Origin: Butyrivibrio sp. VCD2006
GTDB taxonomy: Bacteria; Bacillota; Clostridia; Lachnospirales; Lachnospiraceae
Assembly: GCF_000423925.1 (NCBI RefSeq)
Contig: NZ_KE384106.1
Location: forward strand, 106,348 to 170,347
DNA: 64,000 nt
Direction of reading: 5' to 3'
Below the pieces are notes generated by a model, which made no database searches, was not told the DNA's origin, and saw only the letters and a program-made list of their open reading frames with translations. Below are positions 42,419-51,999 of the stretch, one piece after another. Each line of letters begins with the position of its first letter. Positions within the stretch are counted from its first letter, which is position 1. The position numbers and the translations under genes are program-made.

Positions 42419-43132
42419 TTACATAACTTTATTTTCTGTAAAACTATAATATTTATGATCACCGATTATTATATGATCCAAAAGCTTAATATCCAGAAGG
42501 ATACCCGCTTTTTTTAATTCCTCGGTAAGCAGTAAATCCGACGATGACGGTGTCGGATCTCCACCCGGATGATTATGCAAAAGAACAATCTTAACTGCGT
42601 TGTTCTTAATAGCATATAAATATACTTCTCTGGGTGAAAGAGGCGCGGAATTCACCGTGCCAACCGAAAGTTCAAATTCATTAATCAGCCTGTCCTGATT
42701 ATTTAAGCACGCTACAATAGTGTGCTCTCGCCTGTAGTTACACATTTTTTCCATGTAATAACCGGCTATAGTCCTGGGATCGTTGAAGTTCAGGCTGTTC
42801 TTAGCCTTGCTCCTTGAAATCCGGTTTGAAATCTCCGCTATGCACATAAGCTTAACTGCTTTAACCTGTCCTATACCGGGAATTGACAGAAGATCATCCA
42901 TAGTCAGATATCTGATTCCTGATATTCCCTTGCCATATTTTTCACACAGGCTAAGCACATAGCTGCCGATTTCCATTGGTGTGCGTCCTGAAGTTCCGGT
43001 TCTTATTATAATGGCAAGAAGCTCAGAATCAGTAAGAGCCTCTGGTCCCTTCTCTATGAATCTCTCATAGGGAAGCATATCCTTAAAACCATCTTCATTG
43101 CACATTTTAATTATTGATTTGTTTGTCTCCAT
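42419..43132 (-). CDS. radC: RadC-family JAB/MPN metalloprotein
   Basis: 237 residues. N-terminal helix-hairpin-helix-like region (ALTDSELLAIIIRTGTSG, LLSIPGIGQVKAVKL) and C-terminal JAB domain with the metal motif HNHPGGDPTPSSSD. Named for DNA repair, but a repair role is disputed in several species; it is usually next to mreB in Firmicutes, as here. It starts the radC-mreBCD-PBP2-rodA-mgsA run. Normal length. Confidence 0.9.
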   Translation of the reverse strand: METNKSIIKMCNEDGFKDMLPYERFIEKGPEALTDSELLAIIIRTGTSGRTPMEIGSYVLSLCEKYGKGISGIRYLTMDDLLSIPGIGQVKAVKLMCIAEISNRISRSKAKNSLNFNDPRTIAGYYMEKMCNYRREHTIVACLNNQDRLINEFELSVGTVNSAPLSPREVYLYAIKNNAVKIVLLHNHPGGDPTPSSSDLLLTEELKKAGILLDIKLLDHIIIGDHKYYSFTENKVM

Positions 43133-43246
43133 TAATTCACCAATGCTTCTTCGGGCCGGATGATATGGAAATAAACATACCTCAAAAGATTATACCACAA
43201 TTTGAATACCTAGCAACAAAGATGCAGGTATAAATATGGTAATCCA

Positions 43247-44536
43247 TCAGATTTTCACAAGTCCCTTTTCATACATAACAGCTAAAGTCTTCATAATGCC
43301 GTATTTTACATGCTGCCATGTCAGTCCGCCCTGAAAATACACTGAATAAGGCTCTCTTAAAGGACCGTCTGCCGACAATTCTATAGAACTTCCTGAGACA
43401 AATGCGCCGGCAGCCATGATTACCTGTGAATCATATCCAGGCATATCCCAGGGTTCAGGTGTTACATATGAATCAACAGGCGCTGCAGCCTGGATCCCTT
43501 CACAAAATGAAGTAAGAAGCTCAGGCTTTCCGAAAGTAATAGCCTGAATTATGTCATATCGCTCCTCTTTGCCATCAGGAAGAACTGAAAAACCAAGCTT
43601 TTCATATATATTAGCAGCAAAAATGGCTCCCATTAATGCATTGGCAGTTACATTAGGCGCAAGGAAAAGTCCCTGATAAAACTGAGGAAGTATTCCAAGT
43701 GATGCTCCTACTTCCTTACCAAGTCCGGGTGATGTAAGCCTGTATGCGGCATTTTCAACACATTCCTTCTTACCTGCAATATATCCGCCGATAGGAGCAA
43801 GTCCGCCGCCTGGATTTTTAATAAGTGAACCAACTACCATATCAGCACCGACGTCAGTAGGTTCAATAGTCTCTACAAATTCTCCATAGCAGTTATCAAC
43901 CATGCAGATAATGTCGGGCTTAATTCCCTTTATGAAACTGATAAGTTCTCCGATTCTCTCTACAGAAAGTGTAGGTCTTGTCTGATAGCCTTTACTTCTT
44001 TGAATGGTAACGAGCTTGGTTCTTTCGTTTATTGCATTCTTTATACCTTCATAATCAAATGCTCCATCAGGCAAAAGATCAACCTGGCTGTAAGTCACTC
44101 CATATTCTGCAAGTGATCCCTTTGAAGGTCTTATTCCAATTACTTCTTCCAAAGTATCATAGGGCTTACCCACAGGACTCATTAATTCATCACCGGGGCG
44201 AAGGTTACTCATAAGCGCAAGAGCCAGTGCATGTGTGCCACATGTTATCTGAGGTCTTACCAGTGCATCTTCAGTATGAAAAATCGATGCATAAACTGCC
44301 TCAAGCTTATCTCTACCCATATCATTGTAGCCATAGCCCGTTGTTCCAAGAAGGCAGGCCTCAGATACCTTGTTATCCTGCATGGCCTTTAAAACCTTTG
44401 CCTGATTGAAATCAGAAATCTCTCTTATTTTTTCAAATCTCGGCTTTAAGTCTTCCCAGATTTTGTCACAAAAATCATAGACATCCGAAGGGATGCCCAT
44501 GCTCTCGTACATACTCTTTAAATTTATATGTTCCAT
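43247..44536 (-). CDS. PLP-dependent cystathionine/methionine gamma-lyase-like protein (Alum_res family)
   Basis: 429 residues. PLP type I fold of the family first called aluminium resistance protein: TGYGYNDMGRDKLEAVYA, RPQITCGTHALALALMSN, the PLP-lysine region VTIQRSKGYQTRP, IIGGYIAGKKE and MVDNCYGEFVE. It likely cleaves a sulfur amino acid. In Clostridia it is often the gene next to miaA, as here: its start overlaps the miaA stop by 13 bases, which suggests joint transcription. RBS AAAGGATTAAAGACAG. Confidence 0.88.
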   Translation of the reverse strand: MEHINLKSMYESMGIPSDVYDFCDKIWEDLKPRFEKIREISDFNQAKVLKAMQDNKVSEACLLGTTGYGYNDMGRDKLEAVYASIFHTEDALVRPQITCGTHALALALMSNLRPGDELMSPVGKPYDTLEEVIGIRPSKGSLAEYGVTYSQVDLLPDGAFDYEGIKNAINERTKLVTIQRSKGYQTRPTLSVERIGELISFIKGIKPDIICMVDNCYGEFVETIEPTDVGADMVVGSLIKNPGGGLAPIGGYIAGKKECVENAAYRLTSPGLGKEVGASLGILPQFYQGLFLAPNVTANALMGAIFAANIYEKLGFSVLPDGKEERYDIIQAITFGKPELLTSFCEGIQAAAPVDSYVTPEPWDMPGYDSQVIMAAGAFVSGSSIELSADGPLREPYSVYFQGGLTWQHVKYGIMKTLAVMYEKGLVKI

Positions 44537-45477
44537 CTGTCTTTAATCCTTTTAACTAAATCATTTGCAATTTTCATATCATCGCGCGATAGCTCAGATT
44601 TGTCAACCCATGTCACATCCTTTTCCCTGCGAAACCATGTGAGCTGACGCTTGGCAAAATGTCTGGTATTGCGCTTTAACAGTTCAACTGCGCGCTCCTT
44701 CGAAACTTCACCATCAAGATATGAGAGAATTTCTCTATATCCCAGAGCCTGCATAGAAGTTGCGTCTCTACTGATATTTCTGTCCTTAAGAGCCTGCACT
44801 TCTTCAACAAGCCCCTCTTCCATCATTTTATCTATTCGCTTTTCAATCCTCTCATAAAGAATTTCTCTATCGTCAGTAAGGACAAAATAGAAAAAATCAT
44901 ATGGCGAAGTCTTCGCTCTCTGATCTTCGTTATGTTCGGAAATTTTTGTTCCGGTTTCCTTATAAAAGCAAAGCGCTCTAATAACTCGTTTTACATTATT
45001 CTCATGCAGGTCAGCAGCATATTCAGGATCGATCTTTGTCAGCATTTCATGTAGCTCATGTATGCCTTCAGGTGTTTTCGACATTTCTTCAAGCTCTGCC
45101 TTATATTTTTCCAGTTCCTCATTGTCATGATTATCTGAAAAATCTATGTCATAGAGTACTGATTGAATATAGAAGCCTGTGCCGCCTACAATTATAGGAA
45201 GCTTTCCTCTTGAAGTGATATCTTCTATTGCTTCCTTGGCAAGTCTTTGAAACTCAAAAACATTAAAATCCTCGGAAGGATCAAGAAAATCGATTAAATG
45301 GTGCGGAACTCCCTGCATAGCAGAAGCTGTAATCTTGTCGGTTCCGATATTCATGTCTTTATAGACCTGCATTGAATCGGCTGATATGATCTCGCCATCT
45401 AGCTGTTTTGCCAGTTCTATTGAGATTTTTGTCTTGCCGACCGCAGTCGGACCGGTTAAAATTACTAATTTTTTCAT
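44524..45477 (-). CDS. miaA: tRNA dimethylallyltransferase MiaA
   Basis: 317 residues. P-loop GPTAVGKTKISIELA (~7-22), EIISADSMQVYKDMNIGTDK, GVPHHLIDFLDPSEDFN, IVGGTGFYIQSVLYDI and FAKRQLTWFRRE at the end. It adds an isopentenyl-type group to A37 of UNN-reading tRNAs; MiaB, encoded ~5 kb upstream in the same run, methylthiolates the same base. ATG 45477 (GGTGG eight bases ahead) is preferred to GTG 45489. A 36-bp tandem hairpin array fills the gap to mutL. Confidence 0.93.
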   Translation of the reverse strand: MKKLVILTGPTAVGKTKISIELAKQLDGEIISADSMQVYKDMNIGTDKITASAMQGVPHHLIDFLDPSEDFNVFEFQRLAKEAIEDITSRGKLPIIVGGTGFYIQSVLYDIDFSDNHDNEELEKYKAELEEMSKTPEGIHELHEMLTKIDPEYAADLHENNVKRVIRALCFYKETGTKISEHNEDQRAKTSPYDFFYFVLTDDREILYERIEKRIDKMMEEGLVEEVQALKDRNISRDATSMQALGYREILSYLDGEVSKERAVELLKRNTRHFAKRQLTWFRREKDVTWVDKSELSRDDMKIANDLVKRIKDRWNI

Positions 45478-45488
45478 TTCTTTTTCCA

Positions 45489-45706
45489 CCCCTCATCCGG
45501 CACTTCGTGCCACCTTCCCCCCAAAGGGGGGAAGGCTTTTGGAAAATTAATGCCTTCCCCCAAAGGGGAAGTCTTTAGAAAATTAATGCCTTCCCCCAAA
45601 GGGGAAATCTTTAAAAAATTAATGCCTTCCCCCAAAGGGGAAGTCTTTAGAAAATTAATGCCTTCCCCCTCTGGGGGAAGGTGTCTGCGAAGCAGACGGA
45701 TGAGGG
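45489..45706. repeat. REP-like palindromic element expanded into a 36-bp tandem array
   Basis: The outer parts are inverted half-elements (CTCATCCGGCACTTCG ... at left, GCGAAGCAGACGGATGAG at right). Between them the unit AATTAATGCCTTCCCCCAAA plus 16 more bases repeats about four times with a 36-base period (~45543-45680); each unit forms a CCTTCCCC/GGGGAAG hairpin. The unit length is a multiple of three, so a false plus-strand reading frame results. Related single units lie at 50405-50448 and 51925-51974. Confidence 0.9.
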
Positions 45707-45708
45707 CT

Positions 45709-47709
45709 TTAATCTACCACTCTCTTAAACTTCTTCTCTATTTCATACTTACTCATAGAAATTATCGTAGGTCTTCCATGCGGGCAATTATATGGATTAT
45801 CAAGCGTCAAAAGCTCATCAAGCAGCTTTTCCATCTCCATCCTTGACAATTTCATATTGCCCTTAACAGAAGCCTTGCAGGCCATGCTTGCAATCTTGTA
45901 GTTGATCACATCCGGAGTTCTGTCCAGATTCGTATCCAATGCCAGCTCATCAAGTATTTCCGTGAACATTTCCTTCTCGTTCTCGCATCCGTACAAATCA
46001 ACAGGCACTTCTCTTATGGCATAATCATGACCACCAAAGGGTTCAATGTTAAAGCCAAGCTTTTCAAAGGAAGTGTGATATTTCTCAAAAACATCAATTT
46101 CCTGTGTAGTAAGAGAAACGATTATCGGAGGCTGAATCAGCTGGGAAGCTGTCTGCTTTTCCTCATATCTCTTAATCATTCTCTCATAGTTGACCTTTTC
46201 ATGAGCTGCATGCTGATCTACTATAAACATCTTATCCTTGAACGCTATGATCCAATATGTATCAAAAAGCTGGCCAAGTATCTCGTACTCGTTTCTGTTA
46301 TCTTTTGTCAGTATTTTCTCATCAAAAAGATCAAGCTGTATACCCTTCTCAATGATTATAGCATCCGAGCCCTTTATGATAGGACCTGCAGCTTTGCCGT
46401 CCTCCTCGGATTTAGGAGGGGTATGATCTCCGAAAACTCTGGTCCATACAGCGGACTTCATATTATCCTCTATAACAACAGGTTCAGGAGAAATTCCTTC
46501 AGCAAAAACAGGCTCATCCTCTTTAAGCTTCTTATCCTCTGTAAGTCTGCTGTTTTCAAAGGGTTCAGGTATTTTAACAGCTATATCCTGTTTGCTTTTA
46601 ACAGCATCATTTGCTATAGACGTATTTTTTATTGCACTGGCAACAAATTCATTTACACTTACAGGCTTATTAGTTTTAGCCTTTTCTTCCTTCTCGTTTC
46701 TTAGAACTTCAGGAATCATCTCGTGCTCATGAAGTGTCTTTGCGACATTTTTTCTTATAAACTCGTAAACAGCAGGCTGATTGCTAAATCTGACTTCCAT
46801 CTTGGATGGATGAACATTAACATCCACAAGCTCAGAGCGCATTCTTATATGCACAACACAGAATGGAAATTTGTGCTGCATAAGATATTCCTTATAGCCC
46901 TCTTCAAGAGCCTTGGAAATAATCTTATCCTTGATATATCTGCCATTAACGAAAAAGTTCTCAAAATTTCTGTTTGATCTGTTAAGCGCAGGCTCTCCAA
47001 GATAGCCTTCTATCGTATAGTCACCCTCAGTAACCGATATCGGAACAAGACACATAGCAACATCTCTTCCGAATATCCTGTAAATTAGCTCCTTAAGATC
47101 ACCATTTCCGGAGGTTGTAAACTTATCATCTCTGTTATTTATAAAATGAAATGATACCGATGGATTATCCATCGCCATATGTTCCATAAGATCTCCAACA
47201 TATGAACCTTCCGTCTGCGGAGTCTTTAAGAACTTTTTCCTGGCGGGCGTATTGAAAAACAGATCTCTTACAATAATCGTTGTACCTGTAGGAGCTCCTA
47301 TTTCTTCAAGAGATTCCTCTGTACCGCCGCTCACAACATATCTGGTTCCAATGAGTTCATCAGCTGTCTTTGTAATAAGCTCAGTCTGTGAAACCGCAGC
47401 AATACTTGAAAGAGCTTCTCCTCTAAAGCCCAGTGATTTTAATCTGTATATATCATCAATACTCATAAGCTTACTTGTTGCATGTCTCTTAAAAGCATTT
47501 CTGATCTCACTTTTATCTATTCCGCTTCCGTTGTCGGTAACCCTTATCATGGTCGTTCCACCGTCATGGATTTCTACGGTTATCGATGTTGCTCCGGAAT
47601 CTATTGCATTTTCAACCAGTTCCTTTACAACACTTGAAGGTCTCTCAACAACTTCACCTGCGGCAATCTGGTCTATGGTATTTTGATCTAGCACGAAAAT
47701 TTTAGCCAT
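45709..47709 (-). CDS. mutL: DNA mismatch repair protein MutL
   Basis: 666 residues. GHKL ATPase N-terminal domain: ELVENAIDSGATSI, VTDNGSGI, RGEALSSIAAV, FNTPARKKFLK. A linker (~335-460) leads to the C-terminal dimerisation/endonuclease domain with QHAAHEKVNYE and, near the end, ACKASVKGN and CPHGRPT. Those latter motifs are of the nicking type, expected in bacteria without MutH. RBS AAGGGATAAATA before ATG; it follows mutS by three bases. Normal length. Confidence 0.95.
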   Translation of the reverse strand: MAKIFVLDQNTIDQIAAGEVVERPSSVVKELVENAIDSGATSITVEIHDGGTTMIRVTDNGSGIDKSEIRNAFKRHATSKLMSIDDIYRLKSLGFRGEALSSIAAVSQTELITKTADELIGTRYVVSGGTEESLEEIGAPTGTTIIVRDLFFNTPARKKFLKTPQTEGSYVGDLMEHMAMDNPSVSFHFINNRDDKFTTSGNGDLKELIYRIFGRDVAMCLVPISVTEGDYTIEGYLGEPALNRSNRNFENFFVNGRYIKDKIISKALEEGYKEYLMQHKFPFCVVHIRMRSELVDVNVHPSKMEVRFSNQPAVYEFIRKNVAKTLHEHEMIPEVLRNEKEEKAKTNKPVSVNEFVASAIKNTSIANDAVKSKQDIAVKIPEPFENSRLTEDKKLKEDEPVFAEGISPEPVVIEDNMKSAVWTRVFGDHTPPKSEEDGKAAGPIIKGSDAIIIEKGIQLDLFDEKILTKDNRNEYEILGQLFDTYWIIAFKDKMFIVDQHAAHEKVNYERMIKRYEEKQTASQLIQPPIIVSLTTQEIDVFEKYHTSFEKLGFNIEPFGGHDYAIREVPVDLYGCENEKEMFTEILDELALDTNLDRTPDVINYKIASMACKASVKGNMKLSRMEMEKLLDELLTLDNPYNCPHGRPTIISMSKYEIEKKFKRVVD

Positions 47710-47712
47710 TAT

Positions 47713-50385
47713 TTATCCCTTCCATCTGTTTTTAAGCTCATTTTGAAGCTTATATAACGTATTTAAGGCATCCATAGGCGTAAGATTTGATATATCGATC
47801 TCCTGTAATTCTTTTAAAACATCTTCATCCTTAACAGTATCAAAGAGAGACATCTGTGACAGATCAACGGTGTCATAATGCTTTACGGTATTTTTTCTGT
47901 CATTTCTCTGATTTATCTCTATTCCCTGTACCTTCTCGGTAATGTCATTCTCTGATAACTCTTCGGCAATAGCCTTTGCCCTGTCTATTACCATATCAGG
48001 AATTCCTGCAAGACGAGCAACCTGAATACCATAGCTCTTGTCTGCACCGCCTTTTATTATCTTATGAAGGAAAACTATATCATCACCCTTTTCCTTAACA
48101 GCTATACAATAGTTGTTAACGTTACCGATTTTTCCTTCAAGCTCAGTGAGCTCATGATAATGTGTGGCAAAAAGAGTTCTGGCACCAAGAACCTTTCTGT
48201 TACTGATATGCTCAATAACAGCCCATGCTATTGAAAGTCCGTCATAGGTCGAAGTTCCACGTCCGATTTCATCAAGAATCAAAAGTGACTTGGATGTTGC
48301 GTTTCTAAGGATATTAGCAACCTCATTCATCTCTACCATAAAGGTACTCTGTCCGCTTCCAAGATCATCGGAAGCACCGACTCTTGTGAAAATTCGGTCA
48401 ACAACACCGATTTGTGCCGAATCTGCAGGAACAAAGCTTCCGATCTGTGCCATTAAAACGATCAGAGCCGTCTGTCTCATGAACGTGGACTTACCTGCCA
48501 TATTAGGACCTGTAATTATGGCAATCGCATGCTTTTTATCATCAAGGAACGTATCATTTGAGATAAAAAGATCTGTTCGGTCGAGCATCTGCTCAATTAC
48601 AGGATGTCTTCCGCCTGTAATTTTAAGAGTTCCCTTATCATTCAGATCAGGCTTTACATAGTGATTCCTCTCAGCGACAAATGCAAGCGAGCAATATACA
48701 TCAAGGAGTGCAATTCCCTTTGCAGTCTTCTGAATTCTCTCAATCTCAAGTGAAATTGAATCCCTTATTTTGCAAAACATCTCATATTCGAGATTGTTGA
48801 GTTTATCCTGTGCATTTAAAATCGTATCTTCAAGCTCTTTTAATTCAGGAGTTGTGTATCTCTCACAATTTGTCAGAGTCTGCTTTCTGATAAAATACTC
48901 AGGAACTTTGTCCTTAAAGGAATTAGTCACTTCGAAGGAATATCCGAATACATTACTGTACTTTATTCTCAGATTCTTTATCTCAAGCTTATCTCTTTCT
49001 TTAGATTCCAAATCTGAGAGCCACTGTTTTCCTTCTGTGCTGGCCTTCCTGAAATGATCAATATCCGAATCGAAGCCGTCCTTAATTATTCCGCCTTCCT
49101 TGATAGCAAGCGGCGGTTCTTCAATAATAGCTTTATCTATCAGCTCATAAATATCCTGGAGCGCATCGATCTGCTCATTTACTTCGTTTAAAGAAGCTGT
49201 TCCATTAAGATCCTGCAGAACTATCTTAATCGCAGGTAGCATCTTAAGTGAATTTCTAAAAGCAAGTAAATCCCTTGGATTAGCGGTATGGTAATTGATT
49301 TTTGCCATAAGACGCTCCATATCATAAATGGGTCCAAGGTATTCTCTAAGTTCATCTCTTGCGATTGAATTTTTAAGAAGAGCTTCAACAGCATTTTGTC
49401 TGCTGACAATATCGCTTACTTCAATGAGAGGCTGTTCAACAAAGCTGCGTAGCATTCTTGCACCCATCGCAGTCTTTGTCTTATCGAGAACCCACAGAAG
49501 AGTTCCTCTTTTCTGCTTATCCCTCATTGTTTCAATAAGCTCAAGATTCCTTCTTGTAGAGGAATCAAGCAGCATATATTTGTTAGTAAGATATGGATAA
49601 ACATGAATGATATTTGAAAGATCATCCTTTTGAAGCTCGGTAAGATACTTAAGAACAGCACCCGCAGCAAGAACTCCGTTAGGAAAATCAGTTATACCAA
49701 GGCCTGAAAGCGATCCAACCTTAAAGTGCTTCATTAAGGTGTTTTTGCTTCCATCTTCATCAAAATATCTGGGATCAAGAGAATTTACTACAAGGTTATT
49801 CCTGTCCTTCAGATTCTCAATATCTACTCCACTTACTAAAAATGCGTCATTGCATATAAGCTCTGAAGGCTGATACTTCTGGATCTCATCAAGAATATCC
49901 TTTAGCTGATCAACCTCTGTAAGATAAAAATCACCTGTTGTCACATCGGCAAAGGCAATTCCGCTTTTATCATCTGCATAAAAGACACACATGAGATAGT
50001 TGTTTCTTGTCTCATCCAGTGCCTGCATATTTAGATTTGTTCCGGGAGTTACTACTCTTGTAACATCTCTTTTTACGATTCCCTTTGCTTCCTTGGGATC
50101 CTCAAGCTGCTCGCAGATTGCAACCTTATAGCCTCTGTTTACAAGCTTACTGAGATAGCTGTCAACAGCGTGATGAGGGACGCCGCACATAGGAGCACGC
50201 TCCTCAAGACCGCAGGCCTTTCCGGTAAGGGTAAGCTCAAGCTCCTTAGATGCAACCTTTGCATCATCGAAGAACATTTCATAGAAATCCCCAAGTCTGT
50301 AAAACAAAATACAATCTTTATATTCTTCCTTAGTCTTCATGTAGTTTTGCATCATGGGACTAAGCTTATCAAAAACTATTTCCAA
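47713..50385 (-). CDS. mutS: DNA mismatch repair protein MutS
   Basis: 890 residues. Mismatch-binding domain with YRLGDFYEMFFDDA, connector, lever and clamp, then ATPase with GPNMAGKSTFMRQTA (Walker A), DEIGRGTSTYDGLSIAWA (Walker B) and FATHYHELTEL. It recognises mismatches and recruits MutL. The start is TTG 50385 with GAGGAG six bases ahead; ATG codons 30 bases later have no ribosome site and would cut the conserved LSPMMQNY opening. Nearly touches mutL. Confidence 0.95.
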   Translation of the reverse strand: MEIVFDKLSPMMQNYMKTKEEYKDCILFYRLGDFYEMFFDDAKVASKELELTLTGKACGLEERAPMCGVPHHAVDSYLSKLVNRGYKVAICEQLEDPKEAKGIVKRDVTRVVTPGTNLNMQALDETRNNYLMCVFYADDKSGIAFADVTTGDFYLTEVDQLKDILDEIQKYQPSELICNDAFLVSGVDIENLKDRNNLVVNSLDPRYFDEDGSKNTLMKHFKVGSLSGLGITDFPNGVLAAGAVLKYLTELQKDDLSNIIHVYPYLTNKYMLLDSSTRRNLELIETMRDKQKRGTLLWVLDKTKTAMGARMLRSFVEQPLIEVSDIVSRQNAVEALLKNSIARDELREYLGPIYDMERLMAKINYHTANPRDLLAFRNSLKMLPAIKIVLQDLNGTASLNEVNEQIDALQDIYELIDKAIIEEPPLAIKEGGIIKDGFDSDIDHFRKASTEGKQWLSDLESKERDKLEIKNLRIKYSNVFGYSFEVTNSFKDKVPEYFIRKQTLTNCERYTTPELKELEDTILNAQDKLNNLEYEMFCKIRDSISLEIERIQKTAKGIALLDVYCSLAFVAERNHYVKPDLNDKGTLKITGGRHPVIEQMLDRTDLFISNDTFLDDKKHAIAIITGPNMAGKSTFMRQTALIVLMAQIGSFVPADSAQIGVVDRIFTRVGASDDLGSGQSTFMVEMNEVANILRNATSKSLLILDEIGRGTSTYDGLSIAWAVIEHISNRKVLGARTLFATHYHELTELEGKIGNVNNYCIAVKEKGDDIVFLHKIIKGGADKSYGIQVARLAGIPDMVIDRAKAIAEELSENDITEKVQGIEINQRNDRKNTVKHYDTVDLSQMSLFDTVKDEDVLKELQEIDISNLTPMDALNTLYKLQNELKNRWKG

Positions 50386-50404
50386 AACTCTCTCCTCTCC
50401 TCAA

Positions 50405-50448
50405 AGCCTCCCTCTGGGGAAGGTGTCAGCGAAGCTGACGGATGAGGG
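50405..50448. repeat. REP-like palindromic unit between miaB and mutS
   Basis: CCTCCCTCTGGGGAAGG followed by GTCAGCGAAGCTGAC and GGATGAGGG. Same family as the units at 45489-45706 and 51925-51974. It lies 20 bases before the mutS start. Confidence 0.85.
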
Positions 50449-50450
50449 AA

Positions 50451-51896
50451 TTATATCTTTTCGCCAGTATAGTAAAATCCATGGCATTCTGATAGTTTAA
50501 CATCTACGAATTCGCCAATAAGTGATTCGTCACCCGGGAAATGAACCAGGGTGTTATTGGACATACGGCCGGTAACCAGAGATGAATCCTGCTCATTTAT
50601 CTCCTCTACGAGCACACGGTGCGTCTGTCCTGTAAAGCGCGCAGCGCGCTCCTTTGCTGTCTCCTGAACAACCTTAAGAAGCCTGTCAAAATTAGGCTTA
50701 CTTACAGACTCCGGTACCTGTTCCCATCCGGCAGCAGGTGTTCCGGTTCTCTTTGAATAGATGAAGGTAAATGCATTATCAAAGCCGGCTTTTTTCACAA
50801 CATCAATAGTCTCATCAACATCGCTGTCGCCTTCACCCGGGAAACCAACAATGATATCCGTTGTAATAGAAACATCAGGAATTGCAGCTTTGATTTTATC
50901 AACGAGTGTAAGGAAGCTTTCCTTGGTATAATGTCTGTTCATCTTCTTTAGAATTTCATCTGAACCGGACTGAAGAGGCAGATGAATATGTCTTGCTACC
51001 TTTTCATTCTCAGCTATAACCTTAATAAGATCATCAGATAAATCCTTAGGATGAGAAGTCATAAAGCGAACTCTCTCAATTCCATCAACCTTACATACCT
51101 CAGCCAAAAGCTCAGCAAAGCTCATCTGCTCACTCTCGGGAAGGCCTCTTCCGTATGAGTTGACATTCTGTCCAAGCAGCATGATTTCCTTTACTCCGTC
51201 AGAAGCAAGGTACTCGATCTCGCGAATGATATCTTTGGGGTTCCTTGATCTTTCTCTTCCTCTTACATATGGAACTATGCAGTAGGTACAGAAATTATTG
51301 CAGCCAAACATAATATTGATGCCTGACTTGAATTTATATTTTCTTACAATAGGCAGATCCTCAACTATCTGGTCTGTATCCTTCCAGATATCAATGATCA
51401 TTCTATCGGATTCGAACATCGTATAAAGGAGCTCAGCAAATTTAAAGATATTGTGAGTTCCGAATATCAGATCAACATGTCTGTAGCTCTTTTGAATTTT
51501 CTCAATAGCGCCCTGCTCCTGCATCATACAGCCGCATAAGGCAATTTTCATCCAAGGCTTTTTCTTCTTGATTCCGCCAACATATCCGAGTCTCCCGAAT
51601 ACTCTCTGATCGGCATTATCACGAACTGTACAGGTATTATAAATTACAAAATCCGCATCCTCAGATTCAACCTGCTCATAGCCAACCTTAGTAAGAACGC
51701 CAATAAGCTTCTCGGAATCTCTTGCATTCATTTGGCAGCCAAAGGTCACAACACAAGCAGTAGGCTTTCTTCCAAGCTCTTTTGAAAGCTCATCAACCTT
51801 CTGCTTAACCTTTTCCATATATTCAAACTGTCTTTTTGTTTCCTCTCCGGCATTTGATGCTGCGTCGGAGTGAAGTAGGGAATTTTCGTTACTCAA
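50451..51896 (-). CDS. miaB: tRNA 2-methylthio-N6-isopentenyladenosine synthase MiaB
   Basis: 481 residues. Radical-SAM methylthiotransferase: N-terminal MTTase domain with Cys in FGCQMNARDSEK, CTVRDNAD and LCGCMMQ, then the radical-SAM cluster CNNFCTYC followed by VPYVRGRERSR, and a C-terminal TRAM domain. It acts after MiaA on A37. TTG 51896 with GGAG eight bases ahead is preferred; a longer frame from GTG 51950 would translate the palindromic repeat and is unlikely. Upstream of mutS in one run. Confidence 0.93.
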   Translation of the reverse strand: MSNENSLLHSDAASNAGEETKRQFEYMEKVKQKVDELSKELGRKPTACVVTFGCQMNARDSEKLIGVLTKVGYEQVESEDADFVIYNTCTVRDNADQRVFGRLGYVGGIKKKKPWMKIALCGCMMQEQGAIEKIQKSYRHVDLIFGTHNIFKFAELLYTMFESDRMIIDIWKDTDQIVEDLPIVRKYKFKSGINIMFGCNNFCTYCIVPYVRGRERSRNPKDIIREIEYLASDGVKEIMLLGQNVNSYGRGLPESEQMSFAELLAEVCKVDGIERVRFMTSHPKDLSDDLIKVIAENEKVARHIHLPLQSGSDEILKKMNRHYTKESFLTLVDKIKAAIPDVSITTDIIVGFPGEGDSDVDETIDVVKKAGFDNAFTFIYSKRTGTPAAGWEQVPESVSKPNFDRLLKVVQETAKERAARFTGQTHRVLVEEINEQDSSLVTGRMSNNTLVHFPGDESLIGEFVDVKLSECHGFYYTGEKI

Positions 51897-51924
51897 ATCT
51901 TTTTCTCCATATCTTTTAATAAAA

Positions 51925-51974
51925 CCCTCATCCGTCAGCTTCGCTGACACCTTCCCCCTTAAAAGGGGGAAGGC
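51925..51974. repeat. REP-like palindromic unit upstream of miaB
   Basis: CCCTCATCCGTCAGCTTCGC followed by TGACACCTTCCCCC, a short spacer and GGGGGAAGGC: two nested hairpins. It sits between the pepT stop and the miaB start. Confidence 0.85.
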
Positions 51975-51999
51975 TTTTATTTAAGGCCATAATCCACAT

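Noticed and set aside
45489-45706. Possible CRISPR array or a small protein with 12-residue repeats (MPSPKGEVFRKL type)
   Set aside because: The 36-base units follow each other without unique spacers and form a hairpin of a dispersed repeat family; the reading frame exists only because 36 is a multiple of three.
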